DNA from: Aeromonas fluvialis
Lineage (GTDB): Bacteria > Pseudomonadota > Gammaproteobacteria > Enterobacterales > Aeromonadaceae
NCBI RefSeq assembly: GCF_000819885.1
Contig: NZ_CDBO01000068.1
Span: 100,178 to 164,177, forward strand
Direction of reading: 5' to 3'
DNA length: 64,000 nucleotides
Position 1 is the first letter of the stretch. The number at the start of each line of letters is the position of its first letter. The position numbers were made by a program, and so were the translations under genes. Under the pieces are notes generated by a model that had not been told where the DNA came from, ran no database searches, and saw only the letters and a program-made list of their open reading frames with translations. Shown here piece by piece: positions 56,100 to 64,000 of the stretch.

Positions 56100-57665
56100 T
56101 CAAGGGGCTGGATAGACATAAGGGGCCTGCAACCCGAGCGGGAAGCCCAGCGCCCAGTAGACCAGCAGGAAGATGGTCCAGCTCACCAGGAAGGCCAGCG
56201 AGTAAGGCAGCATCATGGAGACCAGCGTCCCTATCCCGGTGCTCTTCACATAGCGCTGGCAATAGACCACCACCAGCGGGAAAAAGACCATCAGGGGGGT
56301 AATGATGTTGGAGGCGGAGTCCCCGACCCGATAGGCCGCCTGGGTCAGCTCGGGGGAGATCCCCACCGCCATCAGCATGGGCACCAGAATGGGGCTGATC
56401 AGCGCCCACTTGGCCGAGGCAGATCCCACCACCAGATTGACGGCGGCTGTGAGCATGATCATCCCGACGATGGTCACCTGACCGGGCAGCGCCATGGCAT
56501 GGAGCACTTCGGCACCAGAGAGGGCCAGCAGAGTGCCCAGATTGGAATCACCGAACGCCTTGATGAAAAGCGCACAGAAGAAGGCCATGACCATGTAGGA
56601 GCCCATCTTGTTCATGGTGGCCGACATGGCGTCGATCACATCCTTGCCACTCTTGAAGCTGCCCGCCACAAAACCGTAGACAATCCCAGGCAGGATAAAC
56701 AGCAAGAAGATCAGCGGCACGATGGACTTCATTACCGGGGCGGCAAAGGTGGTCAGGGAACCATCCGCAGCACGCAGCGGCGAATCGGCCGGTGACAGCG
56801 CCAGCGCCAGCAGCACGATAGCCGCCAACATGGAAAACCCGGCCCAGTTGAAGGCACGGCTCTCTTGTTCGCTGTAGCGCCCCATCTCGTCGGCACTCTC
56901 CAGATCCTCGTTAAGCGCTACGTGCTTGAGGCGCGGCTCCACCACCTTTTCGGTGATGAACCAGCCGACACAGATGATCAGCAGGGAGGAGGCACCGGTA
57001 AAGATGATATTGCACAGGGTGTTGACCATGTATTCGGGGTCAAGCAGCTGGGCGGCTGACTGGGTGAACCCCTGCAGCAGGGCGTCACCACCGGAGGGCA
57101 GGAAGTTGGCGGCAAAGCCACCGGACACGCCGGCAAACGCCGCCGCGATCCCCGCCAGCGGATGGCGTCCGGCAGCGTGGAAGATGATGCCGCCGATGGG
57201 GATCACCAGCACATAACCCGCATCAGCAGCGGTATGGCTGACGATGGCCACCAGGATCAGCATGGGGGTCAGGAAACGGGCTGGCGTCACTTTCAGCAAC
57301 TTTTTCAGACCGGTATTGATAAAACCGGACTGCTCGGCCACCCCGACCCCCAGCATGGCCACCAGCACGATGCCTAGGGGGGCAAACCCGGTGAAGGTGG
57401 TGACCATGCTCGAGAGGAACTCGGCCAGGCCGGCACCGGTCAGCAGGTTATTGACCACCACGGCCTCCCCGGTGCGGGGATTGACCAAATCAAACTGGAA
57501 TTGCGACAGCACCCAAGAGCCGACCCAGACGATCAGCAGGGCATACAGAAACAGCATGGCGGGGTCGGGTAGTTTGTTCCCGGCTTTCTCGACGCCATTG
57601 AGGAAACGGTTCAACCAGCCGTTGGGAGGGCTGGCCGGACTGTTCGTGACTGCGGAATGACTCAT
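56100..57665 (-). CDS. AbgT-family transporter
   Basis: 521 residues with about 12 hydrophobic segments. Family blocks include HTAADAGYVLVIPIGGIIF, GGFAANFLPSGGDALL and the re-entrant GSASAKWALISPILVPM. AbgT transports p-aminobenzoyl-glutamate; relatives such as MtrF export antifolates. Without neighbouring abgA/abgB the substrate is open. Start MSHSAVTNS with AAAGGGG upstream. Confidence 0.9.
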   Translation of the reverse strand: MSHSAVTNSPASPPNGWLNRFLNGVEKAGNKLPDPAMLFLYALLIVWVGSWVLSQFQFDLVNPRTGEAVVVNNLLTGAGLAEFLSSMVTTFTGFAPLGIVLVAMLGVGVAEQSGFINTGLKKLLKVTPARFLTPMLILVAIVSHTAADAGYVLVIPIGGIIFHAAGRHPLAGIAAAFAGVSGGFAANFLPSGGDALLQGFTQSAAQLLDPEYMVNTLCNIIFTGASSLLIICVGWFITEKVVEPRLKHVALNEDLESADEMGRYSEQESRAFNWAGFSMLAAIVLLALALSPADSPLRAADGSLTTFAAPVMKSIVPLIFLLFILPGIVYGFVAGSFKSGKDVIDAMSATMNKMGSYMVMAFFCALFIKAFGDSNLGTLLALSGAEVLHAMALPGQVTIVGMIMLTAAVNLVVGSASAKWALISPILVPMLMAVGISPELTQAAYRVGDSASNIITPLMVFFPLVVVYCQRYVKSTGIGTLVSMMLPYSLAFLVSWTIFLLVYWALGFPLGLQAPYVYPAP

Positions 57666-57819
57666 TATTGCGATACCCCTTTCCCTAGAAATGAGGCCGC
57701 ATACTAGCAATCACCCGCCATTCATCCTATGACAAGACGCAAAAGATGATTAATTTTGATTAGATTTGGCAAAATAAAATGCCAAATTGTGGCTTAGCGC
57801 ACACTAGTAACACTGAAAT

Positions 57820-59811
57820 TTATGTATTAACCAGTGGATAACACCCGACCGAACACGCCACCACGAAGCCGCTCGCCTCGACTTGCGCCACCGTCAGCGG
57901 CTTGCTGAACAGATATCCCTGAAAGAAATGGCACCCTTGAGTCTGCAGTGCCGCCAATTCGTGAGGCTCCTCCACCCCTTCTGCCATGATTCCCAACCCC
58001 AGATTGGTAGCCATGGCGGCGGTCGCCCGGATCACCGGCAGGTTGAGACCGGTGACGAAGGAGCGATCCAGCTTGATCGTATCGATGGGCAGACGATTGA
58101 GGTAGGAAAGGGATGAGTAGCCAGTGCCAAAATCATCGATGGCAATTTTTATCCCCAATTCACTCAAGCTATCGAGAATATCGAGGCACCCCTTCATACC
58201 CAGCATCAGCACGGTCTCGGTCAGCTCCAGTGTCAACAGTGACGCATCAACACCGTATGACTCCAGCTGCTGCCGTACCTGTCCGGGCAATGCCGATGAG
58301 AGCTGAAAACCCGACAGGTTTACCGAGACAGGGACCCGTTTATCAAAGCGCAGCTTCCAACTGGCCATCTGAGCCAGCGCCGTTGAGAGCACCCAACTGC
58401 CGATCTCGCGGATCAGCCCCATCTCTTCGGCAAGGGGGATAAACTCCACTGGTGACACATGGCCGAGCACCGGATTGTACCAGCGCAGCAGTGCCTCGTA
58501 ACCGAGCAGGCGCTGTTTGGCGGCATCGACCTGCGGCTGGTAGCAGAGGCTCAGCTCCTGACGACCGATCGCCTTGGCCAGAAACTGTTTGAGATTGAGC
58601 TTGCGCTGCAGGGTCTGCTGCATGCTGGGGGTAAAACGCTGCCAGCGCAGCCGTCCCATGTGCTTGGCCTGATACATGGCCATATCGGCCCGGGTGATGA
58701 GGTTGTCCCCATCATCCGCATCATCGGGATAGATGGCGATGCCGATACTGCCACCTATGGTCACCTCCGGCAGCCCACTTAACTGCAACGGTTTTGTCAT
58801 CTGGGATAGCATCTGGTCAGCCACATCCTGGGCTCGTTCACTCTGGTTTCCCAAGGGGACCAATGCGGTAAACTCATCCCCACCCAAGCGGGCCAACTCC
58901 ACATCACGGGGGCAAATCTGTTTGAGGCGACCGGCAACCCGCTCCAGCAACCGATCCCCCGCCTTGTGGCCATAGTTGTCATTGACCAGCTTGAAGTTAT
59001 CGAGATCCATGAACACCAGCGCGAAACGTTCGCCGAGACCACAGTAGGCCTCGAGGGATTTCATCAAACCGTAACGATTGAGCAGCCCGGTCAGGGAGTC
59101 GTGCCAGGCCAGATGGCGATGCTCCAGCTCCTCGAGCTTGCGATCGGTAATATCGCGCATGGTGAGCAAAATCCGTGCCCCCTGCTGGATATAGCGAAAC
59201 TGATACTGGAACCAGCGCATCCCCTTGAGGGTACGACACTCCCCTTCGGTCACCACTTCATCGAGTCGGGAGAGCTTCTGGTAAAAACTGTCGTCACTGC
59301 CGGAAAAAACCTGGGAGAGCTTGGCGATCCGGTGACCGAAACACATCTCGAAGTGATAGTTTCCGCTTTCGAACAGGCCATCGCTATCGAACAGGCAGGC
59401 CAGGGTATCGCCCGTCGCCAGCGAGGACTCCTGATAGAGGGTATCGGAGTCGAGCACCGCCTCGGTCATCATCATCAGACGGCCAGCCAGCTGAATGCCG
59501 GAAAGGCGCAGATAGAGCTGCTTCTTGACCCCCTTTGGGGAGATAGTCCACCATTCGCTATAGCTGCGCCCCTGCTGAAAATCCCCAAGGTAGCGTTGCA
59601 ACAACAGCGCTATGGCGGTGGCCATATCAGCCGAAAAATCTCTGGAACAGAGCTCATCAAGGGAGGTGGCCTCCCATAGGGGAAGTGCTGCGTGATTTGC
59701 CCAGAAAATATGATGATGTTCGATGTCATACACCCAGATAGGCGTATGCAGAACATCCATTGTCTTCAGTAACCCTTCGTCAAGCGTATTCATCTGGTCA
59801 ACGTCATTCAT
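57820..59811 (-). CDS. PAS-GGDEF-EAL c-di-GMP enzyme
   Basis: 663 residues, no membrane segment. A PAS-like N-terminus (about 10-110), a second sensory region (about 120-235), GGDEF (about 245-405, intact RLGGDEF) and EAL (about 415-650, intact YEALLRW, DDFGTGYSSLSYL and AEGVE). Both active sites look competent, so it may make or degrade c-di-GMP depending on input. Ends in TGSVGCYPLVNT-like tail. It has a 12-bp-free leader into a long noncoding stretch. Confidence 0.92.
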   Translation of the reverse strand: MNDVDQMNTLDEGLLKTMDVLHTPIWVYDIEHHHIFWANHAALPLWEATSLDELCSRDFSADMATAIALLLQRYLGDFQQGRSYSEWWTISPKGVKKQLYLRLSGIQLAGRLMMMTEAVLDSDTLYQESSLATGDTLACLFDSDGLFESGNYHFEMCFGHRIAKLSQVFSGSDDSFYQKLSRLDEVVTEGECRTLKGMRWFQYQFRYIQQGARILLTMRDITDRKLEELEHRHLAWHDSLTGLLNRYGLMKSLEAYCGLGERFALVFMDLDNFKLVNDNYGHKAGDRLLERVAGRLKQICPRDVELARLGGDEFTALVPLGNQSERAQDVADQMLSQMTKPLQLSGLPEVTIGGSIGIAIYPDDADDGDNLITRADMAMYQAKHMGRLRWQRFTPSMQQTLQRKLNLKQFLAKAIGRQELSLCYQPQVDAAKQRLLGYEALLRWYNPVLGHVSPVEFIPLAEEMGLIREIGSWVLSTALAQMASWKLRFDKRVPVSVNLSGFQLSSALPGQVRQQLESYGVDASLLTLELTETVLMLGMKGCLDILDSLSELGIKIAIDDFGTGYSSLSYLNRLPIDTIKLDRSFVTGLNLPVIRATAAMATNLGLGIMAEGVEEPHELAALQTQGCHFFQGYLFSKPLTVAQVEASGFVVACSVGCYPLVNT

Positions 59812-60630
59812 GCTGGATGGTCACTGGTGAACCGGAAAACAAAAGGACAAACCGCCGTAAGCAGAATGCAAGGTGAAAACACCTCTCGGCCACTATTTTT
59901 CGCAATGGCCAAAAGCTGATAACTGATTTCAGAAATCAACCACAGGAGAGCCAATCCAGCCACAGAAAAAAGGACTCAGCCAATGCTCCTGCCAATCAAA
60001 ACAAATCACTTACTCGTTTTTAACTTTTTTTTCTAACAAAAACAAGCACTAAGAAATTTACTCAGGATGCTTCAAAAAACATGTTTTCGGTTCACAACAG
60101 ACACCTACTTGCTGACAGCAAAGCCAACTGTAAAAAGTGCCGGTATTTCCCTCACAAAACTTTCATTTATTAACTAGCGTGTTGCATAAACAGACAAAAA
60201 GCGCACAGCCGGCCCCAAATAGCGTCTTGACAAGGAACTGAAATACCTCAAAACGATTATCTACCTGCACCAGACTGACATGATGAATATGCGACAGCCG
60301 TCACATTCACATCGCAGAAAAAAGATCGTGTCTTGGCGAAGGTGCGAACAAATGGGGTCGCACATTGCCTGGCCGTGTTACTCTCCTTGTTCCAGAATAT
60401 GAGCCGCTTTTTTGCTACCCCTGTCGCCTTCCCCTCTCTGGGACTCTCCGATGACACCTCGTAACCATCACCACGACTGAGTGGCAAAAACATGCTCGTT
60501 TGAAGACAAATAAACACGCAAACGGCTATTCATAGGAAACGAATCCAGATCAATTAAACGCTGAATTCCCCTTGCCAAGCGAGAAGGCTCTTTTTATGGT
60601 TGCCCCTTTGTTACACCCAGAACAGCACTT
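59812..60630. other. 820-bp noncoding region
   Basis: No supportable gene. It is AT-rich with A/T tracts near 60001-60060 and contains a short minus-strand open frame (60257-60517) without ribosome site or codon bias. TTGACA at 60227 has no -10 at a normal distance. Probably holds the divergent regulatory regions of the GGDEF-EAL and LysR genes, and might hide an sRNA. Confidence 0.6.
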
Positions 60631-61569
60631 ATGAAGCACATCGAAGAGTTCTACCTGTTCGTCAAGGTGGTGCAAGAGGGAGGATTCTCCCATGCGGCAG
60701 CCGCACTGGGCATGCCAACAGGCACCATCAGTCGACGCATTTCCCAGCTGGAAGATAAACTGGGTTGCTCTCTGCTACATCGCTCTACCCGCAAACTCCG
60801 TCTAACCGATGAAGGGCTCAGATACTATGAGCGCCTCTGCACACCGCTTGCACAAATCGAGCAGGCCACCAGCGAGATCCGGGGGAAAGAGGCCGACATC
60901 ACCGGGCTTATCCGGATCGCTGCACCGATCGCGCTCTCCAACACCATCCTCATCGATATGCTGGCTGAGTTCGGGCTGCACTATCCCGAAGTACAGTTCG
61001 AGATCACCCAGACCAATGATCACCAGCATCTGTTCGACAATGATCGGGATCTGGTGTTCTTCAATGGCGAGTTGCCCCAGTCACTGCCCAATGCGATCTG
61101 CCTCGGTCATAGCCGATATGGCCTGTTTGCCTCGCCACTCTATCTGGCCAAGAAGGGGACCCCCTCCCACCCCAACCAGCTGGAAGAGCACGATCTCATC
61201 TATTGCTGGCCTCACCAGCACTGGCAGCTGACCGACAAGGACGGTCAAAACATTTGTATCAAACGCAGCGCCAAACTGACCGTCAACCAGACCCAGGCCG
61301 CCGTGCTCGCAGCCCGGCGTCATCTGGGGATCGTCAACGCCCCGCAGCACTATCTGAGCAGCTTCCTCCATGATGAGCAGTTGGTGCCGGTCCTGACCGA
61401 CTGGCAAACTGGCAATCGCCCCTTCTACATGTTGTGTTGCCAGCACCAGTTCGCCCCATTGCGTGTTAAGATGTTCGCTGAATTTGTTGAAAAATACTCC
61501 GCACGCTATCGCAAGCCGCAATGGGATAACCAATTTTCACAGGGTGATAGCCTCCCCCATTGCATCTGA
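60631..61569 (+). CDS. LysR-family regulator
   Basis: 312 residues. Helix-turn-helix (GFSHAAAALGMPTGTISRRIS) of the type seen in AaeR/GbpR-like regulators and a LysR substrate domain. No divergent metabolic gene is adjacent, so its target cannot be read from context. Confidence 0.88.
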   Translation: MKHIEEFYLFVKVVQEGGFSHAAAALGMPTGTISRRISQLEDKLGCSLLHRSTRKLRLTDEGLRYYERLCTPLAQIEQATSEIRGKEADITGLIRIAAPIALSNTILIDMLAEFGLHYPEVQFEITQTNDHQHLFDNDRDLVFFNGELPQSLPNAICLGHSRYGLFASPLYLAKKGTPSHPNQLEEHDLIYCWPHQHWQLTDKDGQNICIKRSAKLTVNQTQAAVLAARRHLGIVNAPQHYLSSFLHDEQLVPVLTDWQTGNRPFYMLCCQHQFAPLRVKMFAEFVEKYSARYRKPQWDNQFSQGDSLPHCI

Positions 61570-61623
61570 CTGTTAGCGGGCCACACTTATAGCAATCCTC
61601 GCCAACAGAGCCTGCCTAACGCC

Positions 61624-62643
61624 ATGAATGTATTGATATGTGATGACTCGGGGTTCGCCCGCAAACAGCTGGCACGGGCACTCCCGGCCGACTGGAAAGT
61701 CGATTTGCACTACGCGGCAAATGGTCTTGAAGGGATCGAACAGGTACTGATGGGCCATGGCGATCTCATTTTTCTCGATCTTACCATGCCGGAAATGGAC
61801 GGTTACGGTGTGCTGGAGACCCTGCAACGGGAGGGGCTACGCAGTAAGGTGTTCGTGGTCTCAGGCGATATCCAGCCAGAGGCATACCAGAAGGTCATGG
61901 GGCTGGGAGCCCTCGATTTCATCAAAAAACCCGCATCGCCGGAAACCCTGTGCACCCTGCTCAGGCAACACGGCTTCTGGCATAGCCCCCCCAAGGGTCA
62001 GCCTGTCTCAGCAACACAGTCCGAACACGAGCTGGCCGATGCCGGCATCAAGATCACCCCGGAGATCCGCGACGTTTATCAGGAGCTGGCCAACGTCTCC
62101 ATGGGTCAGGCGGCCGACTTGCTGGCCCGTCTGCTCAACGCCTTCGTGATACTGCCCATCCCCAACGTCAACGTGCTGGAGGTCTCCGAACTGCATATGG
62201 CCCTGGCGGCAGCCGCAGATTCGGATACCCTCTCCGCCGTCTGTCAGGGCTTCATCGGGGCGGGGATCGCCGGTGAAGCGCTGATCCTGTTCCATGACTC
62301 CAGCTTCACCGATTTGGCCAAGCTGATGCACCATCAGGGGACGCTGGATCGCACCGCCGAACTGGAGCTGTTGATGGATACTGCCAACGTGCTGATCGGC
62401 GCCTTCCTGCGCGGCTTCGCCAACCAGCTCGACACCCCCTTCAGTCAGGGCCACCCGGTGGTGCTCGGCCAGCACAGACCCATCAACGAGCTGATCAACA
62501 CCAACAAGAGCCGCTGGCGCCGCACGCTGGCCATCGAGATCAACTACCGGATCCAGGATTACGCGGTGCAGTGTGATCTGCTGCTGCTGTTTACCGAAGA
62601 TTCCATCGCCACCATGAACAACAAAATCATGCACATGCTCTAG
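61624..62643 (+). CDS. Response regulator fused to a CheC-like phosphatase domain
   Basis: 339 residues. CheY-like receiver (about 1-120) with acidic pocket CDD, phospho-acceptor D52 in IFLDLTMPEMDG and Lys in DFIKKPAS, followed by a CheC/CheX-like domain (about 140-335). The first CheC active-site signature is intact (ELANVSMGQAADLL then P after 22 residues); in the second the Glu is Asp (MDTANVLIGAF). It may dephosphorylate another receiver. No kinase is beside it. Overlaps nothing; PAS gene follows after 8 nt. Confidence 0.85.
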   Translation: MNVLICDDSGFARKQLARALPADWKVDLHYAANGLEGIEQVLMGHGDLIFLDLTMPEMDGYGVLETLQREGLRSKVFVVSGDIQPEAYQKVMGLGALDFIKKPASPETLCTLLRQHGFWHSPPKGQPVSATQSEHELADAGIKITPEIRDVYQELANVSMGQAADLLARLLNAFVILPIPNVNVLEVSELHMALAAAADSDTLSAVCQGFIGAGIAGEALILFHDSSFTDLAKLMHHQGTLDRTAELELLMDTANVLIGAFLRGFANQLDTPFSQGHPVVLGQHRPINELINTNKSRWRRTLAIEINYRIQDYAVQCDLLLLFTEDSIATMNNKIMHML

Positions 62644-62651
62644 GAGTGACT

Positions 62652-63083
62652 ATGGAAATCCGTGAATTTCATTGGCTGATGAACATAGTCCAGAACCTGG
62701 ACGTAGGCTTGGTGGTGCTCGACCAGGAGTACAAGGTACAGGTGTGGAACGGATTTATGGAGAGCCACAGCGGTCGACTGGCCGGTGAGGTGCGCGATGG
62801 CGTACTGTTCGAGCTGTTCCCTGATGTAGACAGAGCCTGGTTCGAGCGCAAGGCCAACATGGTGTTCAAGCTCAACAACCGCGCCTTCAGCACTTGGGAG
62901 CAGAAACCCTATCTGCTGCGTTTCTCCAACTATCGCCCCATTACCGGCTCGGCCCCCCACATGTTCCAGAACCTGACGCTGGTGCCACTGGCCGATTTCG
63001 GCGGTCAGGTGACCCATATCGCAGTGATGATCTACGATGCCACCGATGAGGCCATGTTGATGACAGGGCCGCACCAGGGTTGA
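62652..63083 (+). CDS. Single PAS-domain protein
   Basis: 143 residues forming one PAS domain (LDVGLVVLDQEYKVQVWNG ... MIYDATDEAML). No output domain. I chose ATG 62652 (TAGGAG 6 nt upstream); a GTG 2 codons earlier is too close to the same site. Translationally close to the REC-CheC gene, so probably its partner sensor. Confidence 0.85.
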   Translation: MEIREFHWLMNIVQNLDVGLVVLDQEYKVQVWNGFMESHSGRLAGEVRDGVLFELFPDVDRAWFERKANMVFKLNNRAFSTWEQKPYLLRFSNYRPITGSAPHMFQNLTLVPLADFGGQVTHIAVMIYDATDEAMLMTGPHQG

Positions 63084-63103
63084 TGCCAGCTCCATCGACA
63101 TTT

Positions 63104-63138
63104 AAAACAATCAGGGCGCCGTGGCGCCCTGATTGTTT
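63104..63138. terminator. Bidirectional terminator between the PAS gene and ltaE
   Basis: AAACAATCAGGGCGCC / GGCGCCCTGATTGTTT, 16-bp arms around GT. Confidence 0.9.
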
Positions 63139-63149
63139 ATCCATGCTTT

Positions 63150-64000
63150 TCACGCCCCCAGATATTCGGTAAAGGTGTCAATCACCTCTTCGATATCATC
63201 GTCATTGATCTGCAGATGAGTCACCAGCCGCAGCTCACCGTAGCCGGAGAAGAGGATCCCGCGATCCTTCATAAAAGCAATGAGCGCTTGGGACTCCCCG
63301 TCTTTCAGGCGCAGAAATACCATATTGCTCTGCACCTGGGCGAGATCCAGCTCGATACCCGGTAGTGCCGCCAGCCCTTCGGCCAGCCGTTTGGCACGGC
63401 GGTGATCATCCGCCAGCCTGTGCACATGCTGCTCGAGGGCAAACAGACCGGCTTGCGCCAGAATGCCCGCTTGGCGCATGCCGCCCCCCAACATCTTGCG
63501 CAGGCGGCGCGCACGGGCGATGACGTCGTGACTGCCCACCAGCAGTGAACCCACCGGTGCGCCCAGCCCCTTGGAGAGACAGATCGAGATGCTGTCAAAC
63601 GGCGCGGCGATCACCTCGACCGGGGTATCGCTGGCCACGGCAGCGTTAAAGAGCCGGGCGCCATCGAGATGGAGCTTCAAGCCACGCTCGGCAACGAATG
63701 CCCCCATCTCTTGCAGATAGGAGAGCGGCAGCACCTTGCCGTTGTGGGTGTTCTCAAGGCAGATGAGGCTAGTCTGGACGAAGTGGGCATCATCAGGGGC
63801 CAGCGTGGCCTTGATATCATCGAACGCCAGCGTACCGTCGCGCTGCATCGGCAAGGGCTGCAAGGCCACGGAGCCCAGCACGGCACTCCCCTGCGCTTCA
63901 TAGCGATAGATGTGAGCCGCGGATCCCAATATGGCCCCCTCACCACGCTGACAGTGGCTCATCACTGCCAGCAGGTTGGACATGGTGCCTGATGGCACAA
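63150..64000 (-). CDS. ltaE: Low-specificity L-threonine aldolase (5' end outside window)
   Basis: About 283 of roughly 333 expected residues are visible; the frame is open at the window edge, so the N-terminal ~50 residues lie beyond it. PLP Lys in [14 protein letters not shown], substrate stretch [22 protein letters not shown] and [10 protein letters not shown] match E. coli LtaE. Cleaves threonine to glycine and acetaldehyde. Confidence 0.95.
   Translation of the reverse strand, partial: VPSGTMSNLLAVMSHCQRGEGAILGSAAHIYRYEAQGSAVLGSVALQPLPMQRDGTLAFDDIKATLAPDDAHFVQTSLICLENTHNGKVLPLSYLQEMGAFVAERGLKLHLDGARLFNAAVASDTPVEVIAAPFDSISICLSKGLGAPVGSLLVGSHDVIARARRLRKMLGGGMRQAGILAQAGLFALEQHVHRLADDHRRAKRLAEGLAALPGIELDLAQVQSNMVFLRLKDGESQALIAFMKDRGILFSGYGELRLVTHLQINDDDIEEVIDTFTEYLGA

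Noticed and set aside
60257-60517. 86-codon minus-strand ORF in the noncoding stretch
   Set aside because: No ribosome site, poor codon use, no family.

Overview
The window looks like a chromosomal segment of a gammaproteobacterium, most likely Aeromonas. This rests on recognising the proteins and gene order by eye, not on a database search. The order iscRSUA-hscBA-fdx / pepB / ndk / rlmN / pilW / rodZ / ispG / hisS / yfgM / bamB / der / yfgJ / mltF / purL follows the enterobacterial backbone. A rhombosortase, a lysine-riboswitch NhaC-type transporter and many c-di-GMP proteins fit an aquatic relative of Vibrio and Shewanella. Nearly everything is core genome. The only clear mobile DNA is a decayed ISL3-type transposase remnant beside a tRNA-Ser gene.

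Layout. 1-1.85 kb: 3' part of a gene for an Asp-rich, probably calcium-binding exported protein. 2.1-6.25 kb: a three-gene sensory operon (FIST protein, GAF-PAS-HD-GYP with a mutated HD motif, PAS-GAF-HD-GYP with an intact one). 6.3-12 kb: purL with a PurR-type operator, mltF divergent to it, and a very basic 48-codon ORF behind a structured leader. 12.3-25 kb (minus strand): yfgJ, der, bamB, yfgM, hisS, ispG, rodZ, pilW, rlmN, ndk and two tandem pepB paralogues. 25-31.3 kb: fdx-hscA-hscB-iscA-iscU-iscS-iscR with an IscR operator, then trmJ. 31.4-34.4 kb: a small membrane protein and the anaerobic ubiquinone genes ubiT / ubiUV. 34.4-35.5 kb: IS remnant and tRNA-Ser(GGA). 35.5-40.8 kb: ybjN, a QEGLA/DUF1704 putative metallopeptidase, tdk, the lysine-riboswitch transporter and hns. 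40.8-45 kb: pduO-type adenosyltransferase, DUF3820, queE, queC, a TapT-like DTW protein, rhombosortase, pyrF. 45-50.4 kb: lapB, lapA, ihfB, rpsA, cmk and ribA. 50.4-57.7 kb: a CysB-like regulator, a divergent LysR/MFS pair, a YecM-like protein, a membrane coiled-coil protein, nfsA and an AbgT transporter. 57.8-64 kb: a GGDEF-EAL protein, an 820-bp noncoding stretch, a LysR regulator, a REC-CheC/PAS pair and the 3' part of ltaE.

The genes fall into a few working groups: Fe-S cluster assembly together with several Fe-S users (IscR, IspG, RlmN, QueE, UbiU/UbiV); envelope assembly (BamB, RodZ, MltF, LapA/LapB, PilW); nucleotide and tRNA metabolism (PurL, PyrF, Tdk, Cmk, Ndk, QueC/E, TrmJ, RlmN, HisS); and c-di-GMP signalling (two HD-GYP proteins, one GGDEF-EAL protein). 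I found no CRISPR array, prophage or integron. The best candidates for under-described biology are the FIST/HD-GYP operon, the QEGLA metallopeptidase, the two-part expression platform behind the lysine riboswitch, and the basic small ORF.
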